Source of the DNA: Larimichthys crocea
Taxonomy: Eukaryota > Chordata > Actinopteri > Sciaenidae
Length of the DNA: 64,000 bases
Direction: 5' to 3'
NCBI RefSeq assembly: GCF_000972845.2
Contig: NC_040028.1
Location: 19,000,210 to 19,064,209, forward strand
The notes under the pieces were generated by a model, which saw only the letters and a list, made by a program, of their open reading frames with translations, searched no databases and was not told the DNA's origin. Positions 34,488 to 47,210 of the stretch are shown here, piece after piece (position 1 is the first letter of the stretch; every line of letters begins with the position of its first letter). The translations under genes were made by a program, and so were the position numbers.

Positions 34488-37400
34488 GTGTTTTAACAAT
34501 GCAGCATCAAACACTGAAGCCCTGCACATGTCAGTGTCTTTAACATCTGTGTTTGTGTTGCAGGACTTGAAACCGACAACGCCCCTGAACAACATCTGGA
34601 GCAATGACTTCTGGGGAAGCAACCTGAGTAGCAATTCTAGTCACAAATCCTACCGACCTCTCACTGTCCTTACGTTTAGGTAAGATGCAGCTTCAGTGTC
34701 ATCGCACAAAGGGATGCATACGTAGACGACGAAATGCATCGAGCCAGAAGTGCAGAGAGGTTCAAGTTCAAGGAATCTTTATTATCTGACTCTGCCTGAC
34801 CCCGTCACGCCCATACATTATTACTGACACTGCAGCAGCACATAGACTTCCATAAAGCTGCAGGTCAGAGCACACCTGCAGTAATTCGCTCTGACTGAAC
34901 ACAGAAAATCTCTAAATGAAGCCCCTCGAACCATTGGCCAGGAATGAGCCTGAGCATCCTCATCTTGTCGACCATGTGAATGAGTTTCAGTGGTGAAAGT
35001 TAAATAATGTGACCTGGGTAGAGAAAGAAAGAAAGAACAGGTGCCCCGTGCTCCTTTTTGGAAAATTTCTCCTCTCCAGTTTACCTGGGAGTAGATGAGG
35101 GGGTGTTGCTGCTGCATCAGTGTTTCCCACCAAAACTATTCTGTCTGACAGCTTCAGCAGTGTTATCACTGAGACCCCATCGGATTTTTCTATGTTTGTC
35201 TCAGTCTGAATTTTAAGAAACAAAGTCAGAATTTTAAACCCAAAAATTAGCTCAGTGGGTAGGGCATCAGCCCCATGTACAAAGGCTCAGTCAGAATTTT
35301 GAGGTGGGAAAAAAAGTCAGAATTTTAAGAAAAAAATATATAGCTCAGTAGGTAGAGCACCCGCCCCATGTACAAAAGTAAGAAAAAGCACACAAAAAAA
35401 AGCCAGCATTCTGAACAAAAAAAAATGAGCTCAGTGGGTAGAACATCAGCCCCATGTACAAAGGCTCAGTCCTTGATGCGGAGGTTTTGAATCCCAGAAA
35501 AAGTAAAAGAAAAAAAGGCAGAATTTCAAGGAAAAAAGTCTGTATTTTAAGAAAACAGTCAGAATTTTGAGGGTAAAAAATCTAAATTTTAAGAAAAAAA
35601 AAGTCAAAATTCTAAAACAAAAAAATTTGCTTAGTGGGTAGAGCATCAGCCTCATGTACAAAGGCTCAGTCCTTGCTGCGGAGGTTTCGAATCCCAGAAA
35701 AAGTTTTTTTTTAATGTTTTAGAGTTTTTAGGGGGAAAAAAATCTGAATTTTGAGTTTTAAAGGCAGAATTTTAAGAAAAAAATGTCAGATTTTTGAAAA
35801 AAAAGTCTGAATTTTAAGAAAAAAATTCTGAAAAAATGTTGTTTGCCTGAATCTGGCCCGTCGTGCCCATACATTATTATTGACACCACTGAAGCTCTTG
35901 TTTGTTCGTCACTTTTCAGGAAGTGTCTGGACTGCTCTTCCAATCGGAAACAGAGCATGGGGCAGTTGTGGGTCAGCCAACATCGCTGCAGTGCCCGCTA
36001 ATAGGTTTTTCTGGGTCTGAGTCACACAGATAATGCCCTGCAAAGCTCGCCCAGAAGTGATCAGTGAGCACATGACTTGTCTCCATGCAGCTCTGTAGCC
36101 GGGCATACAACTGCATTTGTATCGATGATTTGTATCGACCGTTCTTAGTCTTATTATTCTCAGAACTTCCTCTGTCACTGTCTGTTTGAGTGTAATGCTG
36201 CCTCGTAGTCTGGCAGGGTGACACTTGGCAAGGTCGCACGTTCTCCCTCTCTTTCACTCCAGGCTCTTACTGCTGGAGCTCCATGCAGTGCACTGGTGTT
36301 TGCTTCCTCACAGTTACTGTCCTACGTCGTCGTGCCTACAAATACAACACTCACCCAGTCCTATCACATCCTGTTCAGCTTTACAGTAGCTCGTACTCCC
36401 CTCACTCTCACTTATGCCATATGTTTAGCATTAGTTATTTACCCCTCTTCCTGTTGCAGGCTGAACTACCTCTTGGCAGGAGGCCTGCACCCTGTCAGCT
36501 TCCACGTGCTGAACATCATCCTCCATGCTGTCATATCTGCCCTGATGATTGATGTGTTTGCTATACTGATTGGGGGACTTGCCTATGATGAGAGGGGCAG
36601 GATGCTGAACCACGCTCCCAAGACCTCTCTGCTTGCCGCCCTCTTCTTTGCCGTGCACCCAGTTCACACAGAAAGTGTAAGTGAAGAGTTCAAGCTCAAA
36701 AGTTTTTTCCCCCCTTCTGTTGACTTACTCTCACAAAAGCCAGGTCAGCTTGGGCCAATCCGGGCACGGCGACCACACACCTGGATTTACATACAAACAC
36801 AAGGAAAGTTATTCATAGGTGCATTAGTGGCAGCTGTAACAGCGACCATGCTGAAAAAAACAATTCCTCTTCTCACTGAGGAATGAGTATGGTGAAAGAT
36901 AGAGCTTGGAGCTCTGTTGAAACCCTTTTCTGTCCTTGTAGTGCAGTATGACGAAACCTCTCATCGTCTAATATGATACTGTAAACAGAACCGTTGGCCC
37001 TGAATAGATTTTCTCTCCATATTTTTTCACACGTTTCTGTTTTCTCAGACTCTTGCTGCTTCTCTGTAAGTGACCAGCCTGGAGTGTTTATATGTAACTA
37101 TGAAGTCAAAAGTTTTCGTAGCAGCAGAAACAGACTTCTCTTTATGGATTTGCTGAACGTGTCAGATCACAATCGGCCGCAGAGCATCTGAACAATGGAC
37201 TAAAATGAATTGATCTGACATTTTTCATCCAACTCTCGGTACAGCAAAAGCATTTTTTTGAAGTATAATTAGTTTTTTGACACATGATAGCATCATTTCC
37301 ATATTTAGATCAGCTTTTTTTATTGCATGATGCACCAGTTATGCCATCTCCAGATCTTGCTTTGAACCTGGGCTGGGTCAGGATGCTGTTGTGTGCCTGT

Positions 37401-40400
37401 GCTGCCTCTCGAGACGTGGTTGTTTTTTGACAACATGGATTCCCTACAGCAGCACATCATGGCATCTTGACATACTAGTCCAGAGGTTTTATTACTAAAC
37501 ATGGAGTGGTTCCATGCCAAGAACAAAAGCCCCGTCGCAGCAGGGCCAAAGGTGCGTGCGGTGGCACGGCCTGACTATTAGCTGTGTTGGGATGCTTATT
37601 GACCCACCAGGTTTGAGGTAAAGCCTGGCTGGAAGGCAGCAGTTCCCCTTCTCAATTCTCTTTAATCATGCAGGTCAAGGACTGGGTGAGACCTGGGGGG
37701 TGGGAGGCAGGCACACTGTTGGCTTAGGCCTGCTGTATTTATCAAAGCAGGCAACCCCAGGATGCCAACCATACTGTACCCACACACTGTATAAAATACA
37801 AACACCAACAGGCTGTGCTGGTAATGAGAGATTTTTCCTCCCTCTTTTTAAGCTGGATGCACCACCACGCAAAAAAGATTTAAAGATTCAAGAGATCAAT
37901 AATTTATGAAAGGAAGCATATGATATCTCTGTTTCTTAATGTACACCACAGCCTCACATGTTCTCTCCCTCTCCATCTCAATAAGGTGGCCGGTATAGTG
38001 GGTCGAGCAGATCTTCTGTGCGCTCTGTTCTTCCAGCTCTCTTTCCTCACATACTGCAAAGCTTTCAACAGAGGTAGGCAACCCAAAACTCTTTACGTAA
38101 CACTGTACAGTACAAAAAGATTCAGTTCATATGTGCTGATAAATAATCTAGTGGCACCAAACATTCTGCAGCAGCACACCTACATTTCAATCCTCGACTG
38201 TCCTTAAGTAACCGGCTCTGTCTTTTTGCTTTGCGTTCCCAGGGAGTGACAGAGGTGACGGGTTTTCCGTCCGGTGGGTCGTGGTCAGCCTCTTGCTGTG
38301 CGCTGCGGCGATGCTCTGTAAAGAACAAGGCATCACAGTCTTGGTACGAAGTTTTTTTTTTTAAAGCCATTTTGTCGCGAGCCGCTGATTTAGTCGCGTA
38401 CAGTAAGAACGACGTTTTAAGGGAGTTCCTCAGTGAAAATTTTATGAAGACATCCCGATTGATGTGATGTCTTCTTGTTCTTCTGCTCTTACACAGAAAA
38501 GCCTAACATCTCGTGTGTTTGATGTGTCATAGAAGCTTAAAAAAAACGTTTTGTTGCTGACCTATATACATTTTAAATGCCATTTCTCCTCCTCTATGTA
38601 TTTTCCTCCAGGGTGTGAACGCAGCCTTTGATGTCCTCCTGATCTGTAATGTTAATGTGTATGAACTCAGCCAGAGGCTAGTCCTTAGGAAGAATCCACT
38701 CAATGTGAGTTACAGTTTATACACCCTCCCCCTCTTTTCTGTCATAAATTATGCACTCCCCCTTTGTATGATTAATGTCACATCACATACATTGTCTGTG
38801 TAAAGCAGTATGATCATCAAACGGCGCTCGCCGGTTACTAACAAACATCGATTTTCTTTTTTTGTATCCGACAAAGTGGTAAATGTTTTTTCCCCCGACA
38901 GGTGAGTGAGATATGGCGGACGGGATTGCTCACGCGATTGGCTCTCATGGGTCTCGGAGGACTGTCCATGCTCTATGCACGCTGGAGGATCATGGGGACG
39001 GGACCACCGGCATTCACTGAAGTGGACAACCCAGCTTCTTTTGCAGAAAACGTGTTTCTCCGAGTGAGTGAGAGGTTGTTTAACGTGTCGTGATTATCTT
39101 TGCTTACTTAAAACGTGACAAATATATATTAGGAGCTACGTGACAATGCAAACATCTCATACCAGCTTCTCCTGGTGTAATCTTCATGAATCTAATCAGC
39201 GTTATTAAACACTGCGATCGGCTTTAATTCTGAATTTGAAATGTTTTTTTTCCTCCCTCCTCTTTCCTCGCTCTCTCTGCCTCCTCCTGTCCCTCTTTGA
39301 TTGGCAGATAGTGAACTATAATTACTACTACTCTCTGAATGCCTGGCTGCTGCTGTGTCCCTGGTGGCTGTGTTTTGATTGGTCCATGGGCTGTGTGCCT
39401 CTCATTAAATCAGCCACTGATTGGAGGATGGTGTGGCTGTTGCTGCTCTGGTGCATCCTGATAGGCTTGATAAGCCAAGCCTTATGCTCGCAGGACAGCC
39501 AGAGAAGGAGGTAAGCGAGCACAGCCGCCTCACACTCACGGGCTGTAGATGACATGAAGTACATGTCGGGCCTCTCCAGACTCGCACTTGATTATGAAAA
39601 TTGTATCGCGTCCACCGCAGTGTGTCCAGAACACCACGTCTCGTTTTGAGTTTTAAAAGTGTGTGTGTGTGTGTGTTCACAGCGAAGGTTTGCTGAGTGC
39701 TTTATTGAGTTTCATCACACAGTGTTCAGACTGCCATTTTTGTGTATAATCCTTTGGCGTCCTGTGACCTCTTCCTCTTCCCCCTGCCAGGACGCTGACC
39801 TTGGGTCTGGTGCTGCTGGTGGTCCCCTTTCTGCCGGCCTGTAACATTTTTTTCAGGGTGGGCTTCGTCATCGCCGAGAGAGTCCTCTACCTGTCTTCCG
39901 CTGGCTACTGCCTACTGTTGGCCTACGCCCTGGGACACTGCTGCAGCCGCTGGTCCAAGTACAGGGTAGGGCTCAAATCCCACCTTTTTTTTTTAAAAAA
40001 AAGGTGCCACACACTGTCAAACCCTCAGTTTCCAGCCAAGATTCAACCCAGTGACTTTTCTATTTCCGTAAGCCATCAGGCCACACTGTCCTGCTTTTAA
40101 ACTCTTTTATTTAACCACCTGTTTATGCAGCTTTGATGATTCCGTAACTCAGCGATGCAGAGCGGGGTCAGACAGGAGAAATGACTAATGACTCACCTGT
40201 AAAGGGATGATAACAGCAGGTGGTGTCCACGTGTTGCATAGATACATTTGCAGGGTATTAACTCGGAGTCACAGATAATTTATTTTCAAGCTTCGGGGCT
40301 ATAATGACTTACAGTACGTGGTTATTAAATATCTTCTTCTTTCTTCCCCCTTCATTACATTCCAGAAGCTGCTGTGCACGTCTATGCTCGCGCTGCTGTG

Positions 40401-43357
40401 CGTGTACGTAGCTCGCTGCGCTCTCCGCAGTCACCAGTGGCGGTCGGAGCAAAGCCTCTTCACCAGTGCCCTGTCCGTCTGTCCGCTCAATGCCAAGGTA
40501 AAGCCTAACCCTGGGTCTTTACGGCATGTGTCAGTCAAACAGAGAAACAGTTGAGTCATGCTCTGATGTCCAATGTGTTGACTTCTTCCTCAGGTCCATT
40601 ATAATGTCGGTAAGAACCTGGCGGACAGAGGGAACACCACTGCAGCTATTGGATATTACAGAGAGGCAGTCAGGTGTGTGAGTCAGCTGTTTGCTAGTTG
40701 AAATCATGGCAGTATATGTGAGGGGAGGGCTGAGTCATGTTTTCTGGGGCTTTCAGGCTACATCCTACCTACGTCCATGCCATGAACAACCTGGGGAACA
40801 TCCTGAAGGAGAGGAATGAGCTGATCACTGCAGAGCAGCTCTTGTCAAAAGCTGTTTCCATTCAGTATGTTGCTTGCTACACACACGTACAAACTCCAGA
40901 CATCTTGGAAAAAGCTCCCCGCTCATCACTTCGTGTTTTGCGTTTCATCCGCGCAGGCCCGACTTCGCTGCAGCCTGGATGAATCTGGGTATAGTTCAGA
41001 ACAGCCTGCAGAAGTTCGAGGAAGCAGAGCAGAGCTATTGGAACGCCATCCGCTTCCGGAAAAAATACCCAGACTGCTACTATAACCTGGGACGCTTGGT
41101 GAGACTCCAGGGGTGTAAACACCGTTTTTGCTTTTAAAGAAAAACGAGACGCAGCGTGCTTGAACAAACAGAATTAAGGGTTATGGTGAATTTCAGGACG
41201 GTGCTGCTCAACAACTCAGATCCTAAAATTAAAATGAATAATGTTTAAGACTTACATTATGTTGGTCAGATATTGCCAAACACACAGGGATGATTTCAGA
41301 GCTCTAACTTCTCTCTTGTCACGATAGTATGCTGACCAGAACAGACACGTGGATGCCCTGAATGCATGGAGGAACGCAACTATGCTGAAACCTGAGCACA
41401 GCTTGGCTTGGAACAACATGGTCATTCTGCTGGACAACACTGGTATCTACACACACACACACACACACAGATACTGATACAGTGCACAAAACCAAGTGTA
41501 AGCGATTTTATTTCAAAATTCCCACCATCATATCATGCTGATAAAGGTTTGTTTACAGCAGAAATATTCTCATGCATGTATTATTATCATCATTAGAATG
41601 ATTCTATTGTTTTTTTTATTAATTGCATAATAATGAGCTCTGTCCATTTGTGAATTTCTGAGTCACTTCCCTCTCAAAGAGCTCTCTGTTCTGCGTTCAG
41701 CTTGTTTCCAGCGTTAACAGCCAAGAAACACAGCGGTGTTATTTTGGAAAAAGGCAGGAAATCTAAATGGCCAACAAGATTAGACCGGAAGAGCAGGAAT
41801 CAGTAATGCTTGAAATTTATGTATTAAAGCTTTGTGTTGTGAGTTTTGAAGGCACTCTTCCCTGCCGTGTGGAGAATGCTCTGATTTCCAAAAGCTCGAG
41901 CCGTTTTGTCAGAAGCTGCTCCCGCGGGGGCGGAGTCTCCCAGGAGGGCACTGGAACTGTCCAATCAGGGCCCGGTATGTTCCTGATCAAACATGGGCAA
42001 GCACAGCCAGAAACAGCGCCCCCTCAGAGTTCCCCCACCGCATTTGTTCCCCACAAAAAAATCTGACAGAAATAATTCTAGCCCCTCTCTCTCTCTCTCT
42101 CTCTCCCCAGCTACCCCACCAACCAAACAAAACAAAAAAAAGAAAGAGAGAAAAGAAGAACAATAGGTGTCATTTTCAAATAGCAAGGAATCGGGAATAT
42201 TCTTTTCTCTTTGATGCTCGCCCCTCCTCCTTCTGTTCTGATCATTACACAAACAAGAGGTGTAGATTCATGCAGATGCGCTCAGACACGGTCACATGTC
42301 GGCAAGCTGCGTCTGAAGGGCACAGGCCATGACTCAGGACATGTCTGTCTCTGTCTGTCTCTGTCTGTCTCACCGACTGTCTGTCTGTCTCTCTCTTTCT
42401 CCATTTCTGGCCAGACATCAGATGGGTCTGTGACAGAGATCAATAACCCAGTGGGCCTTGTGTTCAACCTTAATTAGGAGACTAAACCGCTCCTCCATGT
42501 GTGCGGAGGGAAAAACTCTGCTCTAGACGCTGCTGACAAATAAAGCAAGCAGTCGGACTCTCTTCATAGCAGCTGTTGTTCCATTTGTACGTCAGGATTT
42601 CTGTTTGTTTGGTTGCGTATACTCATACAAGTGAGCGTGTATCCGTCAAGCTGCATGTGTGGAGTGAATATCTGACGTTTTTTTTGTTACTTGTTTGTTC
42701 CGTCTTCGAGGTAACTTGGGTCAAGCGGAGCTGATCGGCCGAGAGGCTCTGAGGCTCCTCCCCAATGACCACACAATCATGTTTTCATTGGCTAACGTCC
42801 TGGGGAAATTACAGAAATACAAGGTCAGCCAGCGTTGTAAACACATCTCAACTCAGAACATTATTTTTTTTCGTGCATGTTGATGATTTTATTCCTCACA
42901 CGCGGTGTTTTTTATCTCTCGGTCTCAGGAGTCAGAGGGCTTCTTCCTCCACGCTCTTCGGATCAACCCAAATGCTGCCAGTTGCCATGGCAATCTAGGT
43001 AAGCTACTGCAACTTTGGTTGTATATTTCACAGCGTCCATGAGATTGTAGGCACTCGAAAGCTAAAAAGAACGATCGCGCACGCTTGCAGAAGCAATGTT
43101 CCAGCGTCGTACAGAAGCCTACATGACCTGTATTGAATGCACTAAATGAATAGAATTAGAACGACTGCTGCTTCTCAGCTTGAACAGCGTTCCTCGTTTT
43201 TCCCTCAGCTGTGCTGTATCATCGCTGGGGAAAGCTGGAGCTGGCAAAGAAACACTATGAGCTGTCTCTAAAGTTGGACCCCGAGGCTCCTGGGACCAGA
43301 GACAACTATAACATGCTGCGACGCAAACTGGACCAGCTTAAACGCCACACACCCTGA
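34314..43357 (+). CDS. tmtc4: TMTC4, transmembrane O-mannosyltransferase-family protein with TPR repeats (17 coding exons)
   Basis: TMTC1-4 are ER multi-pass proteins. The family O-mannosylates cadherin-type domains, and TMTC4 is also linked to ER calcium and stress handling. Exons: 34314-34487, 34564-34679, 36460-36676, 37986-38073, 38243-38343, 38612-38704, 38902-39063, 39308-39510, 39791-39965, 40366-40497, 40594-40673, 40757-40864, 40957-41098, 41328-41442, 42711-42823, 42929-42998, 43209-43357. They sum to 2238 nt: 745 residues and a stop, against 741 in human. All junctions are AG/GT and in phase. The first part has about ten hydrophobic helices with the loop [13 protein letters not shown] (acidic pair, as in the GT-C fold) and AVHPVHTE. 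From exon 40594 on, TPR repeats follow to the end. ATG 34314 gives the usual length and lies just before the first hydrophobic helix. Confidence 0.97.
34564..34679 (+). CDS. tmtc4: tmtc4 coding exon ([19 protein letters not shown])
   Basis: Encodes the first luminal loop with DFWGS and [14 protein letters not shown], characteristic of TMTCs. The acceptor is TGCAG and the donor GTAAGA. Confidence 0.96.
34680..36459. other. tmtc4 intron with tandem tRNA-like repeat
   Basis: 1.8-kb intron. Its middle (35195-35845) is a degenerate tandem repeat of tRNA-like heads and A-rich spacers. A direct repeat of about 37 bp (34792-34828 and 35851-35885) flanks that block. Confidence 0.7.
35195..35845 (+). 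repeat. tandem array of tRNA-like SINE heads and A-rich spacers
   Basis: Four units start with AGCTCAGTGGGTAGAGCAT-type A boxes near 35249, 35341, 35428 and 35629. Two of them extend to B boxes (GAGGTTTTGAATCCC, GAGGTTTCGAATCCC). Repeats of GTCAGAATTTTAAGAAAAAA separate them. Confidence 0.8.
36460..36676 (+). CDS. tmtc4: tmtc4 coding exon (membrane helices, AVHPVHTE)
   Basis: 217 nt: [19 protein letters not shown], the helix [17 protein letters not shown], then [18 protein letters not shown]. The HPVHTE motif is conserved in the family. Confidence 0.96.
36677..37985. other. tmtc4 intron, no recognised element
   Basis: 1.3-kb intron without clear repeats or coding sequence. Confidence 0.7.
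37986..38073 (+). CDS. tmtc4: tmtc4 coding exon ([16 protein letters not shown])
   Basis: The acceptor is ATAAG, an AAG site. The exon encodes [19 protein letters not shown] and then [13 protein letters not shown] is conserved in TMTCs. Confidence 0.95.
38243..38343 (+). CDS. tmtc4: tmtc4 coding exon ([14 protein letters not shown])
   Basis: The exon reads [19 protein letters not shown], then GITVL. CKEQG is a TMTC signature. The donor is GTACGA. Confidence 0.96.
38612..38704 (+). CDS. tmtc4: tmtc4 coding exon ([10 protein letters not shown])
   Basis: 31 codons between CTCCAG and GTGAGT, continuing the membrane part: [19 protein letters not shown]. Confidence 0.94.
38902..39063 (+). CDS. 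tmtc4: tmtc4 coding exon ([19 protein letters not shown])
   Basis: 54 codons. The loop [19 protein letters not shown] belongs to the DUF1736 region shared by all TMTCs. Confidence 0.96.
39308..39510 (+). CDS. tmtc4: tmtc4 coding exon (DUF1736, [16 protein letters not shown])
   Basis: 203 nt: [19 protein letters not shown], then [14 protein letters not shown] and the helix [15 protein letters not shown]. Confidence 0.97.
39791..39965 (+). CDS. tmtc4: tmtc4 coding exon ([19 protein letters not shown])
   Basis: 175 nt: helix [18 protein letters not shown], then [27 protein letters not shown] is the family consensus; here Pro is Ser. Confidence 0.96.
40366..40497 (+). CDS. tmtc4: tmtc4 coding exon (last helix and junction to TPRs)
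   Basis: 44 codons: helix [19 protein letters not shown], then [19 protein letters not shown], which begins the TPR part. Confidence 0.96.
40594..40673 (+). CDS. tmtc4: tmtc4 coding exon (TPR)
   Basis: Encodes [19 protein letters not shown] and then YYREAVR, a TPR helix pair. Confidence 0.96.
40757..40864 (+). CDS. tmtc4: tmtc4 coding exon (TPR)
   Basis: Encodes [19 protein letters not shown], then [16 protein letters not shown] is the usual TPR start. Confidence 0.96.
40957..41098 (+). CDS. tmtc4: tmtc4 coding exon (TPR)
   Basis: Encodes [31 protein letters not shown] and [11 protein letters not shown]. Confidence 0.97.
41328..41442 (+). CDS. tmtc4: tmtc4 coding exon (TPR)
   Basis: Encodes [19 protein letters not shown] and then [13 protein letters not shown]. 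The donor GTATCTA leads directly into a (CA)n run. Confidence 0.96.
41443..42710. other. tmtc4 intron with CA, CT and TCTG repeats
   Basis: 1.27-kb intron holding (CA)n at 41450-41469, (CT)n near 42085-42106 and TCTG-type repeats near 42340-42395. No coding sequence. Confidence 0.75.
42711..42823 (+). CDS. tmtc4: tmtc4 coding exon (TPR)
   Basis: The acceptor is CTTCGAG. The exon encodes [19 protein letters not shown] and then [15 protein letters not shown]. Confidence 0.96.
42929..42998 (+). CDS. tmtc4: tmtc4 coding exon (TPR)
   Basis: 23 codons: [19 protein letters not shown] and then HGNL, in frame between TCTCAG and GTAAGC. Confidence 0.95.
43209..43357 (+). CDS. tmtc4: tmtc4 terminal coding exon (last TPR)
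   Basis: Encodes [34 protein letters not shown] and a basic end, then TGA at 43355-43357. Confidence 0.97.
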
Positions 43358-43490
43358 GGGAGCCTACTGGGGACCCCCGCCTGCCGTAAAACGACATTTT
43401 TTTCCATTGTTCCGCTCTGTATTATTTTATCTCACTAATTCTGGCTTTGTACCATTTGGAAATAAAGACCATGATCTGTGTACAGGCTCT
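43358..43490 (+). other. tmtc4: tmtc4 3' UTR
   Basis: A short 3' UTR of about 0.13 kb, ending after the AATAAA at 43461. Confidence 0.75.
43461..43466 (+). terminator. tmtc4 poly(A) signal AATAAA
   Basis: Canonical hexamer 104 bp after the stop, followed by GT/T-rich sequence (TGTGTACAGG, then poly(T)). Confidence 0.8.
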
Positions 43491-46400
43491 AGTTTTTTTT
43501 TTTCTCTGGGTGTGTGGGGGACTATTACACGGGTAAACAAAGGGAAAAAGCAATATGTTGCACAGTTTCAAGATGTCACTTTGTAGCTTTAACTATTATG
43601 AGAGTCTTTTTCATGTATGAAACCGCTTGCATACCAAGTATCTAATTTGATTTCATGGGCATGAGATGTGTCTGGGGCAGGTGTGCTCGGGTGCCTGTGC
43701 TGGTTACATGGTCGTCTGCGCTGTGCTGTTTTCCTGCTCCGTTCGTAGGCCATGTGGAACTGATCCGCAGTGAACCCCCCCCTCCCCATCCCATCCTTCT
43801 TTTCATCTCTGACCCTGTGTTGTGTCAGCTGGACGGAGCGCCGTGCATTTGTGGATCCAGAGAAGCTGTTGTAAGAATGTATTTGATTTGGCCTTTTTTC
43901 AAGAGTTCCAAATGTTCCCGAGAGCTGCCATAGTTTGGACCAATCTGCACATGGCCACAGTAATAATGTGCAGACTGCACACTGACCGTCCCCGAGAGGC
44001 ATCAGCTGGTTAGTGCTGACCACCGGTGGGCTAATGTGGTTATCGTGTTTGTTTTTTAATGCCCGTCTCTTTTGTTCCAGAGTGGGGTGGCACTCTGAGG
44101 TTCAAATAAAACTCCTTTAGCCTCCCTGCTTCTCCCGAAGCCTCTGTAGTTAATGGGAGAAAGGTGTTTGCGCCGGGAAGTTTTTCTGAAGTGTCCATAA
44201 GGAGACGAAGGGTCAGCTGAGACAGGAAACCCGCGGCCGGTGCTGTATGAAAACAGCTCTATAGCACAGAGCCTTCAAAGGGAGACGGGGATGATCTCCC
44301 CAGGGACTATGCATGCACACACACACACACAGGCCTAGCTCCTCTTGGAAGAACGCTGCTGAGGGGAAAAGGCGACCCCGGTGTGAAACATCAGTCAACA
44401 AGTGTGCGCCCGGGGTCAAAGTTCAACGCACTTCTATTTTTTCACCTGCTTCCTACAGCTTGCAGGGAACTTTTGAAGCTCTGGCGGGCTGGTATGGCTT
44501 TGCTTTAGGGGCCGCTTAGTTTGTTTACACATACAGTACAATACACCAGTTGATGCTTTGATGCCTGGAAGATGTTACTGATATCCACATCGGGGGGGTG
44601 CCACGGCACACACGACCATCGGCGTCCTCTGCATATGACCTCCTAAATATGCAACTAATATCACATGATGAGATTTCCTCGTTACGCAACTCTGTTTTTA
44701 TTTTTGCTGCTTTGATGTTGAGTCCGCGGTATATATTTCTGAAAGCAATAACAAATAAAACACGGCGCCCTCGACATATTGTCCAGTTAAAGATGAAACC
44801 TGTTTCAACAAGACTCGTGTAAAGGTCAGTGTGGTGAAAGGGCTTCATGCTATGGAGCCAGTGCAGACAGAACCAGATCAAAAAGGTTTGAATAGTGACA
44901 TTGAAGACTGAAAGCTTTTTCCCCTCGTATTATTTTCCATCATGCAGTGTAACACGCAGCGCTGCCGACGTACAGCGGGCCACACAAACCATCAGCCGTT
45001 CGCTTTATGTACTCATGAATCCTTTTCTTTACTTTCTGTGTGATCCTTTTCATTGGGTGCCTGCAGCTGACTGTCTAGCTGCACACAGCTGTGCTGGCAC
45101 ATCAGTGGGGGAGCCCACTTTTATCATAATCATTCTTTGAATACCTTTCATTATCATAAAATATGTGAGTATTAAAGGGATGGATTCACCAGCCCCACCA
45201 ACATCTTCATTATCCATTCTGACTGACAAAAACCTGCTGCTGGGAGTGACATTAATAAAAGATGGGGGATACTACAACCTTATGAAGTCCTCTCCTTGTT
45301 CTGCAGGTTTTCTCTGCACACCTTTTACCTGCTTGGATGCTCCATCACAATGATATAATGAAATGAGCTCTCAGGAGGGGTTCTTTATTGTGTTCTATTA
45401 ATCATGGGTTTTTGATCGTGGTAATCAATGGATAACGGGAGAATCTTGTCTGATCGTTTGCAGTTAAAACCACTCAAAAATCCAAGACGCTAAATTCGAC
45501 AAACTCGTTAGGAAAAAAGCAAAAAAAAAAAAACACTGTCATCCTTTTGTCGCGGCGGCAATATTCAACAGAAGAACAAGAAGCAGGGGAGCACTAATTT
45601 GAACCCATTGAGGGCGTTTTGGAACAGCAGGTGTGCTATTTTGCATCTGATAAGCACCAACAGCCCGCAACGGAATAAAGAAAAACACGGCTTTATCAAA
45701 ACTGCTAAAAAACGAAACGTCCTGAGATATTAAATGAAGCGGCAGCGGGATGAACGTGATGATGGTCAACCTGGAAGAGAGTGACTGGGAGAAAACCTGA
45801 GAAATATGAGCTGCTTTATTGTTTTCGTGGTGTTTAGAGGACGACTGGAAGCAGCTCGAAGCGTGCACACACACACACACACACAGTCACAGACATACTG
45901 CACATCTGTAAGAGTCTCTTTGACAGAGTTCTCATCAATGTGACAGGATGTGATCAAGGGCGAGTCCTGTGATGTGTCCGCTGGGCCTCTGTAGGGCCCT
46001 CACTGTCCCTTCCCTCCTTCCCCTCCAACCACAACAATCCTAATGGGCTCTGATGGCCACCTCCATCTTGCTTGTCTAATTGATGTAAATACTGCGCATT
46101 TGAACTCGCAAGTCCTTCCCACCATCCCGGGCCGGGCCCCTCCCTCCGTTTCGTCTAACAGTAGGGGTCAGAGGTTAGGCTGACTGACTGATCATTAGAA
46201 TGGCAGCTCTTATTAGAGGAGCAGCTTGTCTGACACCCCATCCACATCCTAGAGAGGGACCCACCCTGTCCGCTTCATCTAGATCATATTACATGACACG
46301 ACCTCAGAACAGATACTACCAGTGCACTACAACACTGTAGGCCACTAGGGCACGGTGGCATTTTGAGAGGGGTCCTCCCTCGCCTGTCACGGCGCTTCCC

Positions 46401-47185
46401 TGACACCACTCTGTCCGTCTGGCTCGGATGCACTCTGTCATTTTAAGGAGGGCTACTGTCAGTGGGCATTGGGACCATTGTGTCTACATGCCCTGGCATT
46501 TTCAGTGGCGTTCCCTGTAACGGAGCATCTAGACGCCCTCTCGAGAGTCCGTGATGTCGCGGCCAATGATTAATAGTTAGAGATGGGCTATAAAACGTCC
46601 AGTGTGGCCAGATGCTAGCCAGGGCTTTGCTGAACTGATATAATGGACATAGTCTGCCAATTTGGCTCCCTTACAAAGCCTGGAAGTTCCCCAAGATTGA
46701 TTCTGTTTCTATGTAGCGGTGCCCTGGGGGCTGAATGTTGAGGATGCACTCTTGCGCAAAATGTTGTGGTGTATTATCTTAGCTGGGAAAGGGGGGGCAC
46801 TGAATGATGATGGATGTAACAAAAAAAAAGGCTAATATACTCACTGACATTTGCATGCAACAGTGAAAATTTAAGCCGATTTATGATTTTGTCATTTCTT
46901 AAGTCAAGGAAAGGCTCTGTGAAGGGGTGGCGGGGTTTGGGCGGGGGTGCAGCAGGAGCCTTCTGAGGCTGTTTTGCAAAACAAAACGAAGCAGCCAGAC
47001 CCTTATTGAAAAATATAGTGCAGTGAGACGGAAATTTATTAACTGGCACCAGTTAATGTGTGCATTATTCATTTCTGGTGAGCATGAAAAATGATCTAAA
47101 GAGGTTTGAAATTGCAGACGCGCAGGCTGACTGCACAGTGGCTGGGCTCGCTGGTTCGTTTCATCCTCTTGCAGGGGTGTTTGGG

Positions 47186-47210
47186 CAGAGAGAGAGAGAG
47201 AGAGAGAGAG
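47186..47210. repeat. (GA)n microsatellite
   Basis: Uninterrupted AG run followed by G-rich imperfect repeats of GGATGGAGGAT type to about 47270. Confidence 0.9.
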
